Source: an uncultured Chthonomonadales bacterium
GTDB taxonomy: Bacteria > Armatimonadota > Chthonomonadetes > Chthonomonadales > CAJBBX01
Direction: 5' to 3'
NCBI GenBank assembly: GCA_938005745.1
Contig: CALLMM010000024.1
Span: forward strand, 1-64,000
Length of the DNA stretch: 64,000 nt
Position 1 is the first letter of the stretch, and the number at the start of each line of letters is the position of its first letter. The translations under genes were made by a program, and so were the position numbers. Shown piece by piece: positions 1-8,443 of the stretch. The notes under the pieces were generated by a model that saw only the letters and a program-made list of their open reading frames with translations, was not told the origin of the DNA and ran no database searches.

Positions 1-20
1 CACACACCACTATCCCCCTT

Positions 21-138
21 TCCTGGTGGTCATAGCGACGGGGTCCCACCCGTTCCCATTCCGAACACGGCCGTTAAGCCCGATCGCGCCGACGATACTC
101 GGGGCAAAAGCCCCCGGGAAAATAGGTCGCCGCCAGGA
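21..138 (+). rRNA. rrf: 5S ribosomal RNA
   Basis: About 118 nt. The 5' end TCCTGGTGG pairs with the 3' end CCGCCAGGA to form the terminal helix. The conserved loop text CCCGTTCCCATTCCGAACAC is present and reads as a canonical bacterial 5S. It is followed within 10 nt by an intrinsic terminator, as expected for the last gene of an rRNA operon; the 16S and 23S genes would lie left of the window. Ends are estimated from the terminal helix to within a few bases. Confidence 0.95.
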
Positions 139-146
139 GTATATCA

Positions 147-183
147 AGACGCCCTCCCCTGATCTCAGAGGAGGGCGTCTCTG
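147..183 (+). terminator. Intrinsic terminator after 5S rRNA
   Basis: A perfect 10-bp stem (AGACGCCCTC at 147-156, GAGGGCGTCT at 171-180) with a 14-nt loop follows the 5S gene directly. The T-tract is short, so this is recognised mainly by stem strength and position. Confidence 0.8.
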
Positions 184-258
184 TTGAAACCATACGGCAA
201 TGACCGACATTATAACCATGGTAGCCGGTATGTTCCGCACTGCGGGAAGGAGATGGTC

Positions 259-795
259 ATGGCAGCACGCACCGGGAGGGTTGTCTGCTCACAATGCGGC
301 GCAAATAACTTCGATACGGTCAGCTCCTGCTGGAAATGTAACGCTCCCCTTGCTTCCAATGGGAACCCGTTCAAAACGGCGGATGTTCCCCTGCGATCTG
401 CACCGACTGCTCCGGATGCCCGAGCAGTCATGCAAAACCCGCCCGGATCCCAGGCAGTCCATGCTGCCGAGCGTTTTGCCTATCATGCTGCCGCGGGGTA
501 TGCAGCTCCGTCTGGCAGCCCCTCTCTGGCTAATCGGTCGGCGGTCTGGCTCGGACTGCTGTTCCCCTGGTTTGGCATTCCGATCGCCCTGGCTTTCATG
601 ATGTGCGAAGATCGCCGGAAGCAGGAGGTTGGCAAACTCTGTCTGATCTGGAGCCTGCTCGCGACTGTTCTGCATATCCTGCTTTTTATCGTGTCACTGC
701 TGGGAATGCGAGAGTATATCGGACTATTCTACGCCGGCTTGCTGAAAGGATTGAAGGCTCCCGGTGGAGGAGGACTGGAAGGGTTTACCCCATAG
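259..795 (+). CDS. Zinc-ribbon membrane protein of unknown function
   Basis: A 178-residue protein. The N-terminus carries a zinc ribbon, C-x2-C then C-x2-C (Cys10, 13, 24, 27), followed by a Pro/Ala-rich linker and two hydrophobic segments in the C-terminal half, so it is probably an inner-membrane protein with a cytoplasmic metal-binding head. The start is set by GGAAGGA at 245-251, 7 nt before ATG 259; an in-frame TTG at 184 lies in the terminator and is rejected. The ribbon closely resembles that of the amidase fusion at 53181-55076 (both read N-F-D, then C-W-K-C). No function can be assigned beyond that; such ribbon-plus-helix proteins are common and mostly uncharacterised. Confidence 0.75.
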   Translation: MAARTGRVVCSQCGANNFDTVSSCWKCNAPLASNGNPFKTADVPLRSAPTAPDARAVMQNPPGSQAVHAAERFAYHAAAGYAAPSGSPSLANRSAVWLGLLFPWFGIPIALAFMMCEDRRKQEVGKLCLIWSLLATVLHILLFIVSLLGMREYIGLFYAGLLKGLKAPGGGGLEGFTP

Positions 796-843
796 CAGCA
801 GCCTAAGTGAGCGAATTGTCCATCTCACCCCGATTTCTTGAGC

Positions 844-2109
844 CTATGGAGAGTCGCTGCCGCGAATATCGTAGACCCACAGCGTGCCGAGATCGCGGAT
901 GTAGAGCTTTCCGTTGGCGATCGCCGGATAGCACCAGGCTTTGGCTTCACCGCGCGCCGGCGGATCTGGAGGCGTGAAGCGTCCCAGTTCACGATAGCCC
1001 TCGGGCGTCGCCTCCACCAGCGCAACCTCGCCGTTCTCTCCGCGCACATACAGACGACCGTCCGCATAGCAGAGCGACGCCGCGCCGACGCTGCGGTCCT
1101 CCCAGACTACCTTGCCGGTGGAGTACTCCATGCACAGCAGGGCGACGTTTGTGGTTCCGTAGAGATAGTTTCCAACCTTGACCGCGCCGCCCAGCGCGTT
1201 GGGGAGTTTGCGCGTGGCATAGACCGAATCTACCGCGTATGTTCCGCCTGCGTTTCGGATCTGTGCCAGTCCGCCGCCCATCGCCGCCGCCGTGTAGACG
1301 GTGTTCCCGGAGGCGATCGGCGTCGCGGCATGAACCTGAAACCGCGTATCAATGGACTTATCGTAACGCCACAGGAACTTTCCTGTCTTTGCCTCGATCC
1401 CTGCCACCCCCTTCAGGAGATAGTGTACATACTGACGCACGCCCCCGATCTCTGCGACGATGGTGGAGGAGTAGCCTGCCTGCGTCTCGCCGGGGATCGC
1501 AGTCTTCCAGAGCAGCTCGCCGTTCCGCTTGTCCAGCGCGATCAGAGACGCCTGCTCGGAACCCGGCGCAACGATCACCCTGCCCTGATCTACCAGAGGC
1601 GATTCCGCATACGCCCAGGTTCCGGGCTTTCCGTTAAAATCTGCACGCAGGCTCTTTTTCCATCGGACCGCGCCGGTAGCTGCCTCCAGACAGACCAGGT
1701 CTCCATCGGAACCCAGCGCATAGACCATATTGCCGTCAACCGTCGGCGTCGAGCGCGCGCCGGGATAGCTCGGCTGCTGATCGGGATTGCCGGGCTTGCC
1801 TATCACGGTTGACCAGATCAGCCTGCCGGTTCGATCGTCCAGCGCGCAGACGAACTCCTCCTCGAAGCCTCGGCTGCCGACAAGGTAGATACTTCCGCCG
1901 GCAACCGCGACGCTGCCAAAACCGTATCCGGCATCCTTGATCTGCCAGAGCAGTTTCGGTCCCTGTGGGGACCACTGTTTGAGCAGATTCTTCTCGTTGG
2001 AGATGCCGTCTCGATTCTTGCCGCGCCACTGGGTCCAGTCCTCCGCCTGCGCGGTAGTGGATGTCAGAGCGGCGAGAACGGCGGCAGCCAGTAATCTCCC
2101 GATGGTCAT
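844..2109 (-). CDS. Secreted PQQ-like beta-propeller protein
   Basis: A 421-residue protein with a cleavable signal peptide (cut predicted after TAQA, about residue 22) and then W-x-Q-W-R-G followed by repeated PQQ/BamB-type blades (GSIYLVG, GRLIWS, GNMVYALGSDGDLVCLEAATG, GELLWKT). The family forms an eight-bladed propeller in the periplasm or on the surface; this group lacks an obvious quinoprotein dehydrogenase catalytic or cytochrome domain. AAAGGA lies just upstream of the start. It sits 37 nt downstream of the glycosidase-like gene and probably shares its transcript. A role in surface polymer handling is possible but inferred only from that neighbour. It converges on the zinc-ribbon gene. 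Confidence 0.8.
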   Translation of the reverse strand: MTIGRLLAAAVLAALTSTTAQAEDWTQWRGKNRDGISNEKNLLKQWSPQGPKLLWQIKDAGYGFGSVAVAGGSIYLVGSRGFEEEFVCALDDRTGRLIWSTVIGKPGNPDQQPSYPGARSTPTVDGNMVYALGSDGDLVCLEAATGAVRWKKSLRADFNGKPGTWAYAESPLVDQGRVIVAPGSEQASLIALDKRNGELLWKTAIPGETQAGYSSTIVAEIGGVRQYVHYLLKGVAGIEAKTGKFLWRYDKSIDTRFQVHAATPIASGNTVYTAAAMGGGLAQIRNAGGTYAVDSVYATRKLPNALGGAVKVGNYLYGTTNVALLCMEYSTGKVVWEDRSVGAASLCYADGRLYVRGENGEVALVEATPEGYRELGRFTPPDPPARGEAKAWCYPAIANGKLYIRDLGTLWVYDIRGSDSP

Positions 2110-2146
2110 GTAGTTTCCTTTCTCTGAGGATGATGCATTGACATAG

Positions 2147-4462
2147 TTATCGCTTCTGCTCCTGGATGGAGTAGGGGGCGAGAACGATACCCGGCTTCTG
2201 AACCGTTTTCGCCGAATAGTTCAGCCACAGCAGCGTGTTCGGCGCGCAGAGCGTCACAAACAGATCGTCCTCCTCGCCGTCGGCGCGAACCATCTCCCGC
2301 GAGGCGGGCGACAGCTCCTGCGCCTGCGACAGTTCGCGCGCCAGAAACGCGCGATACTCCCTGCTGTCGCCCCTGCCCGAAAAGGAGATCACGCGCCCCT
2401 TTCCGCGATCCGATGCGCCCTCAATGAGGTTACGATGGATGCTCTCGTTCCCCTCAACGGTTCGCAGTCTGCCCATACCCTCCACATAGAAGAGCAGTCC
2501 GCCCTGCCGCACCCATTCGGCGATCTCCCTCCAGACCCTCTCCTCCGAGATGTTTCCATGCAAAAGGATCAGCGCTTTCGTCCGCTTCAGACCGACGTCC
2601 AGAATCTGTTCATCGCTCATGAAATCGAAGTCGAATCGGTCTCGAAGCGGCTGAACGAACCGTAGAAAGTCGTTCCCTCTCAGCTTGATATGGGTCTGCG
2701 GGTAGTAGACAGCGATCTCGACGATCGGCTGACGCTGTTGAAACAGGTCCCCGAAACGGATGAAGTTCTGCTGCGCCTCCTCCTGTTCGAAGAGGTTCGG
2801 GTAGTAGTAGTGAAGCCCGCGCGCGGCGGAGGCGGTTGCGTTGTAGATCCGGGCGATCACGCCCTTTGGGTCTACGGCTCCCGCCGGCTCAAAGCTGAAA
2901 TAGGCTCCGTACTGACGTCCGGCGGAGGCGACCCAGCGAGTCAGGGAGAAGTTTGCGCGATAGTCGCTGCCCTCATTGGTGATGCGAACGCCCCCGCCGA
3001 TCTCCGCCATCAGCTTGCACTGGTCGCCAAAGTTTGCGCCATGTTCCGGAGGCGCATGTCCGCCGGTACACAGATTGATTGGACCGGAGAAGTGCTTGCG
3101 GGTCTCCTGCGCCCAGAAGCGGGCGTATTCGGTCATCGAACCGATGTACCAGTCGCAGAAATCGAGCCAGGCGCGTTCATTGGGAGCGTCCTGCCGCAGG
3201 AACGGACGCACCTCATTGATCGGGGGGGCCGCTTCCCCCCAGGCGTCGCGAAGGCGCGCTCTGCCCCCGTATTTCTTGATCAGCCAGACGCGAAAGCTCT
3301 CGACAGCGTAAGGGTCTCCCGCCCAGAACCCGGCGTGGGTGTGATACGGTCCGTGGATATCTGCCGTCCAGTCGTTGCCGGAGGCGATATAGATCGCCTC
3401 GCCGTAGTTGCCTGTTACGCCCAGCAGGATCGACTCGATCACATTCTCGTCGCGATAGCGTTCGCAGAAAGCTTTGATGAACCGCGCGACATGGCGGCGA
3501 AGCTCCGGGTTCCAGAGCGACTGGACATCCGACTCCTGCCCGTGCTCCAGGCAGACATAGCCCTGCGAACCGGGCTTTTTATAGTACCAGTCCGGCAGGC
3601 TGTAGGGTGAGCCGATGATGAGAAAGGGAACCCACTTCAAACCGAACTGTTTATAGACCTTTACAAAGGCGTCGTAGACGCTCCAGTCGTATTTACCAGG
3701 CTCTAACTCACACAGGTTCCAGCGCACATAGCCCTCATGACTCGTTACGCCGATGGCTTTCAGCATAGGAGCGACGGACGCTAACTGTCGGACCATGCCG
3801 CGCTCGTCGCCGCGACGCGCCGGGTCGAAGCCGCCGATGATCAGCTCCCCGCCTTTTCCGATCTTCACAAGCGGTTTGAACTTCGACATATCAATTCTAT
3901 GCGCCTCCTCCCAGTTTGCCGGGCGTTTTGAAGAGAGACGTACCGAACGGACCGCCAGACCGCCGATCCCCAATCGAAAGTCGGCTCCCAGGTTCTGCCG
4001 GTTGGCAAATCTCGGGTTCTGAAGGCGAAAGATCGCTGTCCTCCATCGCTTCGTGCCGGTTCGCCACCCGCCCGCCTGCTCGTCAGAATCGCGGTACTTC
4101 GCTGCCAGGGTGTCGCCCTGCGTGCTGTCGTACTGGAGTTGAACCGCGCTTCCGAACCGCTCATCGTAGTACTCCACCCAGACGTAGAGCGGCGCGGTCA
4201 GTCTTCTGGAAGTCGCGTCGGCAATGTCAAAGTAGAGATACTGAGACGCGGGCGTAACTCCCGGTCGGTTTACCGCGCAGCGCGCTCCTCCGCGTGTCTC
4301 GAAGAGAGGCTCGCCGTCCGCGCCCTCCAGAAGCCGCAAGCCTTTCGAATCGATTCCGGAGGCGGTTACACGCCAGTAGACGGCATCCTGCGCCTGCGTA
4401 TTCGCGCAGGAGAGGGAGAGCGTGGCTGCCAGTAGCAAGGTGATCAGCGAATTGAGCCTCAT
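2147..4462 (-). CDS. Secreted GH42/GH14-like glycosidase with a GATase-like C-terminal domain
   Basis: About 771 residues with a hydrophobic signal segment. A beta-sandwich-like N-terminal region (about 25-180) is followed by a TIM-barrel region with the GH42-type helix text YDWSVYDAFV, a strand with GVTGNYGEA that may carry the acid/base Glu, and a late barrel strand around FSFEPAG. The last 170 residues (YYPQTH, ALILLHG, GGLLFYVEG) look like the beta-galactosidase trimerisation/GATase-like domain. Substrate is unknown; beta-galactoside or plant polysaccharide cleavage would be typical. I prefer ATG 4462 because GGAG lies 9 nt upstream; ATG 4471 has that GGAG immediately adjacent. Co-transcription with the PQQ propeller gene is likely. 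Confidence 0.72.
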   Translation of the reverse strand: MRLNSLITLLLAATLSLSCANTQAQDAVYWRVTASGIDSKGLRLLEGADGEPLFETRGGARCAVNRPGVTPASQYLYFDIADATSRRLTAPLYVWVEYYDERFGSAVQLQYDSTQGDTLAAKYRDSDEQAGGWRTGTKRWRTAIFRLQNPRFANRQNLGADFRLGIGGLAVRSVRLSSKRPANWEEAHRIDMSKFKPLVKIGKGGELIIGGFDPARRGDERGMVRQLASVAPMLKAIGVTSHEGYVRWNLCELEPGKYDWSVYDAFVKVYKQFGLKWVPFLIIGSPYSLPDWYYKKPGSQGYVCLEHGQESDVQSLWNPELRRHVARFIKAFCERYRDENVIESILLGVTGNYGEAIYIASGNDWTADIHGPYHTHAGFWAGDPYAVESFRVWLIKKYGGRARLRDAWGEAAPPINEVRPFLRQDAPNERAWLDFCDWYIGSMTEYARFWAQETRKHFSGPINLCTGGHAPPEHGANFGDQCKLMAEIGGGVRITNEGSDYRANFSLTRWVASAGRQYGAYFSFEPAGAVDPKGVIARIYNATASAARGLHYYYPNLFEQEEAQQNFIRFGDLFQQRQPIVEIAVYYPQTHIKLRGNDFLRFVQPLRDRFDFDFMSDEQILDVGLKRTKALILLHGNISEERVWREIAEWVRQGGLLFYVEGMGRLRTVEGNESIHRNLIEGASDRGKGRVISFSGRGDSREYRAFLARELSQAQELSPASREMVRADGEEDDLFVTLCAPNTLLWLNYSAKTVQKPGIVLAPYSIQEQKR

Positions 4463-4550
4463 GCTGTTCATCTCCGAGCTTTCGTTGTCTATCCTGTTGC
4501 CTGCAGAGAGGAGAGATTCCTGCTTTTGAGAGGCGAACCGGCGGTTGTGG

Positions 4551-4600
4551 CTTTAGAAAACGATCAGCCCCGATCCAGAAAGGAATCGGGGCTGATCAGG
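4551..4600 (-). terminator. Intrinsic terminator after flhF
   Basis: A 12-bp perfect stem (ATCAGCCCCGAT at 4563-4574, ATCGGGGCTGAT at 4585-4596). Read on the minus strand it is followed by CGTTTTCT, a T-rich tail. It lies just beyond the flhF stop and ends the flhA-flhF transcript. Confidence 0.8.
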
Positions 4601-4623
4601 GTGAGCGTGCGAAAAACGGCGGA

Positions 4624-5889
4624 CTATTTCGGCGCGCCGTTCAGCACGAAGGAGACGATACGGCTTGCGTCCGCCACCTCGATATCTTCCGGCACCTTCT
4701 GTCCGGTGGTGAGATAGCTGACGGGAAGACCGGAACGGATCGCGGCGGAAAAGAGCGTTCCATAAGAGCGCGTCTCGTCCAGCTTGGTGAAGATGAGACG
4801 ATCCACGCCCGACTCGCGAAACCGCGCGATCTGATCCTGCAGGTCGCGCTCTTTGGTCGAGGCGGCAAGCACCAGATGCGCCTCACACTCCGCCTTCTCC
4901 AGCAGAGTCTTCAGCTCTCCCAGCTGCATGATATGTTTCTGGCTGCGTCCCGCCGTGTCAATCAGCACCAGGTCATAGTCGGCAAACTCCTCCAGCGCGG
5001 GCAGTATCTCGTTGGGGCTGTAGGCGACCCGAACCGGAATGTTGATGATCTGCCCGTAGGTCTTCAACTGTTCTACGGCGGCGATCCGGTAGGTGTCCAT
5101 CGTGAGCAAGCCAACACGATGGTTCTCGACCAGTGCGAACTGCGCGGCGAGTTTTGCGATGGTGGTCGTCTTGCCTACCCCCGTCGGACCGATCAGCGCG
5201 ACCGTCTTCATCCTTCCGGGCGTGAGCGTGATGGGACCGCTGCAGATAATCTTATCCGTCATCAGGGCGCGAAGCGCAGATTCCGCCATATGGGTGCGCG
5301 CCTGCAGGTTCCATCCGCTCATATCCGGCAGCTGATCGAGCAGCTCCCTGGCAAGATCGGAGGCGATCTCCGCCTCGACCAGCTGTGCGTAGAGCTGCGG
5401 GAACTGAGGATGAACTTTCAACCCTGCCGCCTGCGGCGCAGCGACGACGGCTTCCGTTGCGCTCTGCACCACCTGCCGGATCTCCTCAAAATTGGATTTC
5501 AGTTCGCGCATCATCCGCTCGAGCTGCGCCAGTTTCTCCTCATTCTCTCTCTCGGCGGCGATCGGCGGAGCGCTGGCATGCACGGGGGACGACAGGATAC
5601 TGCTAGGCTCTCTCCCAGGCTTGGCAGCCGGGATATGAGCCTGCGCATGCTGTCGCTCCGCTTCATTGACGACTGTCTGCGAATGATGGGGAAGGGGGCG
5701 GCTAGCCGGCTCATTCACCGATATGCCGACGGCAGCGACGATCCGCACCACCTCCTGCGATCTGAGCCCGAGAAGCATCTTCTTCCTCGCTTTGCGAGTC
5801 TCCAGTATTACCGCTTCGGGACCCAGGTCTTCGCGCACCTGATGCAGGCACTCCTTCATGGATGAGGCTTCATACTCCTTGATTTTCAT
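4624..5889 (-). CDS. flhF: Flagellar SRP-type GTPase FlhF
   Basis: A 421-residue SRP-family GTPase that helps place flagella and recruit early basal-body parts at the cell pole. The N-terminus MKIKEYEASSMKE is typical of FlhF, followed by a variable basic B domain (about 60-190) and the NG domain: P-loop GPTGVGKTTT, DTYRIAAVEQL, G3 DTAGRS and G4 TKLDET. Length fits the family (about 370-430). Its start overlaps the flhA stop by 4 nt (ATGA), so the two are translationally coupled. It is separated from the glycosidase gene by a terminator. Other flagellar genes are not in the window. Confidence 0.95.
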   Translation of the reverse strand: MKIKEYEASSMKECLHQVREDLGPEAVILETRKARKKMLLGLRSQEVVRIVAAVGISVNEPASRPLPHHSQTVVNEAERQHAQAHIPAAKPGREPSSILSSPVHASAPPIAAERENEEKLAQLERMMRELKSNFEEIRQVVQSATEAVVAAPQAAGLKVHPQFPQLYAQLVEAEIASDLARELLDQLPDMSGWNLQARTHMAESALRALMTDKIICSGPITLTPGRMKTVALIGPTGVGKTTTIAKLAAQFALVENHRVGLLTMDTYRIAAVEQLKTYGQIINIPVRVAYSPNEILPALEEFADYDLVLIDTAGRSQKHIMQLGELKTLLEKAECEAHLVLAASTKERDLQDQIARFRESGVDRLIFTKLDETRSYGTLFSAAIRSGLPVSYLTTGQKVPEDIEVADASRIVSFVLNGAPK

Positions 5890-7988
5890 GCAGCTATCTC
5901 CGCAGATCCAACCTCGAGCGAGTTCACGCAGCCGACGGCGCGAACCTCCATGCGAGGCACAATCTCGTTATAAGCAAGGATGGCAAGCGATGGGAGACTT
6001 CTTTCGGTAATGCGCTTCAGGGGAAGCCTGATTTGTGAGGAGCAGAGGAGAACCGGGGAGTAGCCCTGATCTCCCGCTCGTTCGATCTCTTTCTGTATCT
6101 GTTGCACCAGCGCGGTGGCGGTGGCGGGGTCTATCGCGAGCATGGCGCCGCTGGTCGTCATCTGAACCGAGTCCCGCAGCGCCTGCTCCAGTCCGCCTTC
6201 CAGCGTCAGCACATAAAGAACCCCGGACTCATCGGCGTACTGCTTGCATAGCTGTCTGGCGAGCGCGGCGCGCACCAGTTCCGTGAGTTGATCCAGATCC
6301 TTCGTGCGCGGAGACCAGTCTGCCAGCGTCTCCAGAATGGTTCCCAGATCGCGAATGGAGACGCGCTCGCGCAGAAGGTTCTGCAGAACCTTCTGCACCT
6401 CTCCCAGGGTCATATTCGACGGGATCAACTCCTCAATGACGACCTTGTTCTGCTCTTTTGCATTGTCTATCAGCGCCTGCACTTCCTGACGGGTGATCAG
6501 CTCGTGGGCATACTGCTTGACCACCTCGGTAAAATGGGTGATAATCACCGAGGCGGGATCGGCGACCACATATCCTGCCATCTCCGCACGCTCTTTTAGG
6601 GAGCGCGAAATCCATATCGCCGGTCCTCCAAAAGCCGGCTCGGTGGTACGCAATCCTTCGATCGGCTCCAGCGCGGGGCTGGTCTCCAGCGCAAGAAGCT
6701 GGTTCGGGTAGATCTCATGGGAGGCGATGACCTGATCGCGCAGCTTGAGTGTGTACTGATGGGCATGTATCTGCAGGTTATCGCGAATCCGCACCATGGG
6801 TAGCACAATGCCCAGTTCCATCGCAATCTGGCGTCGTGCCGCGCCGATCCTCGCCGCCAGGTCGCCGCCCTCATCCGGGATGGCGAGCGGCACCAGGTTG
6901 CTGCCAAGCTCCAGAATGAGCGTATCCACTGTGAGCAGCTTCAGAGGATCTTCCGGCTGTCGGGCTGCCTTCTTCTCCGCCTCCTTCTGCTGCACGACCG
7001 CCATGACCGCCTCCTGCTTCTCCGTGCGGATCAGAAGCAGTGACATAAAAAAGACCAGCCCGCCCACAACCAGCAGCGGTATCTTCGGAAAGCCGGGAAC
7101 GACCAGCAGTGAGAGCAGCAGTCCGCTCGCCATCAGCATCGGGCGCGCCCGACTGAAGATCTGTCGGACGAAGTCGGCGCCCATGTTCGAATCGGACGCG
7201 GCGCGAGTAACCATCAGACCGGTGGCGGTCGAGATCAGCAGCGCAGGGATCTGGCTTACCAGCCCCTCGCCGACAGTCAGCAGCGTGTAGGTGCGCAGGA
7301 CCGTGAGGGCGTCTCCCTGTCCGTTCAGCATCCCGATGACGAAGCCGCCGACGATATTGATCAGGATGATGATGATCGCCGCAATCGCATCGCCTCGCAC
7401 AAATTTGCTGGCTCCATCCATCGCCCCGTAGAAGTCGGCTTCCGCCTCAATCTGCTTCCGTCGGCTGCGCGCCTCCTCATCGGAGATCAGCCCGGCGTTT
7501 AGATCGGCGTCTATCGCCATCTGCTTGCCAGGCATTGCGTCGAGGGTAAAGCGCGCCGCCACCTCCGCCACGCGCCCCGCGCCGTTGGTGATGACGACAA
7601 ACTGTACGACCACGAGGATCAGAAAGGCGATGACGCCGACGACAAAGTTGCCGCCGAGCACGACGTTGCCGAACGCCTGGATCACCTCGCCCGCCTGTCC
7701 GGAGGAGAGGATCAGCTTGGTGGCGGCGATATTGAGCGCCAGGCGGAAGAGCGTGGTGATCAGCAGAAGGGAGGGGAAGACGCTGAACTGAAGCGGCTCG
7801 GTGACGTAGAGCGTTACCAAAACGATCACCATCGCCGTGACCAGATTGAAGGCGAGGCAGAAGTCGAGCAGCCACTCCGGGAGGGGGACAATGAGCATTG
7901 CCACGATGATCAGGATGGCGGCTGCCATGCCGATATCGCTGAAGCGGGTTAACCTGTTGTTGATGGTGGCGGGAGGCTGGACGCCCAT
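5886..7988 (-). CDS. flhA: Flagellar export gate protein FlhA
   Basis: A 700-residue flagellar type III export protein. The N-terminal half has about eight membrane segments and includes the FHIPEP signature region (FTLDAMPGKQMAID, then DFYGAMDGASKFV), which lines the proton-driven export channel. The C-terminal cytoplasmic half (about 360-700) forms the ring that docks chaperone-substrate complexes. Length and motif order match characterised FlhA. The virulence paralogue (SctV/InvA) is excluded by the adjacent flhF. It is first in a two-gene unit on the minus strand; no clear sigma28 or sigma54 site was found in the 240 nt upstream. Confidence 0.95.
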   Translation of the reverse strand: MGVQPPATINNRLTRFSDIGMAAAILIIVAMLIVPLPEWLLDFCLAFNLVTAMVIVLVTLYVTEPLQFSVFPSLLLITTLFRLALNIAATKLILSSGQAGEVIQAFGNVVLGGNFVVGVIAFLILVVVQFVVITNGAGRVAEVAARFTLDAMPGKQMAIDADLNAGLISDEEARSRRKQIEAEADFYGAMDGASKFVRGDAIAAIIIILINIVGGFVIGMLNGQGDALTVLRTYTLLTVGEGLVSQIPALLISTATGLMVTRAASDSNMGADFVRQIFSRARPMLMASGLLLSLLVVPGFPKIPLLVVGGLVFFMSLLLIRTEKQEAVMAVVQQKEAEKKAARQPEDPLKLLTVDTLILELGSNLVPLAIPDEGGDLAARIGAARRQIAMELGIVLPMVRIRDNLQIHAHQYTLKLRDQVIASHEIYPNQLLALETSPALEPIEGLRTTEPAFGGPAIWISRSLKERAEMAGYVVADPASVIITHFTEVVKQYAHELITRQEVQALIDNAKEQNKVVIEELIPSNMTLGEVQKVLQNLLRERVSIRDLGTILETLADWSPRTKDLDQLTELVRAALARQLCKQYADESGVLYVLTLEGGLEQALRDSVQMTTSGAMLAIDPATATALVQQIQKEIERAGDQGYSPVLLCSSQIRLPLKRITERSLPSLAILAYNEIVPRMEVRAVGCVNSLEVGSAEIAA

Positions 7989-8230
7989 ATGTCAGTCACG
8001 CTCCTGAGACTATTCGGATGACTGGAAGGGTCGTTGGTGGTAGGCTCTACGAATTCGGTTCCGGAAACCGATGCTCTACCTATTATTGGCAGCCAACCCT
8101 CGTAAAAATAGGGGTTTTCCTGCGAATTGTTGAAAACGGTGTCCTCTGAGCGTGAAGTCTCGCGGGTCTGCTTCTGCTAAAGCGGCGGGAATTCGGGCGC
8201 GATTCGGGACGCAAGGGACAGGGTTCTCCC

Positions 8231-8260
8231 TTGACACGCCCCGGCGATGAGAACTATAAT
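8231..8260 (+). promoter_or_regulatory. Sigma70-like promoter for glmU-prs
   Basis: TTGACA at 8231-8236 and TATAAT at 8255-8260 with an 18-nt spacer: both hexamers are perfect matches. The transcript would start near 8267, leaving a leader of about 175 nt before glmU. Confidence 0.85.
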
Positions 8261-8266
8261 GAAGCA

Positions 8267-8443
8267 TCTTCGAAACGGATCATTTTAAGCGGGATACAGC
8301 CCGTCAATTCCTCTGTTCATAGCCTGATGCGGCGCCGGCATCGGTTCGGCAACGATCTTACTGGTGCAGTGAAGTCCGTCTGATCTTCCGCCGTAACCCG
8401 ACTCAGACGGTTTGCCACATTCTCTGGGGAGCGCAGCAAAACC
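8267..8443 (+). other. Long 5' leader of glmU with an 8-bp hairpin
   Basis: Between the promoter and glmU lies about 175 nt without a recognised ORF. It contains a perfect stem CCGTCTGA (8376-8383) with TCAGACGG (8403-8410) and a 19-nt loop, followed by TTTGCC, which is too short a T-run for a standard terminator. No known riboswitch motif was recognised. The upstream stretch 7989-8230, between flhA and this promoter, shows nothing else I can name. Confidence 0.45.

Noticed and set aside
2690-3610. A 306-codon open frame on the plus strand
   Set aside because: Reverse of the glycosidase-like gene; no motif.
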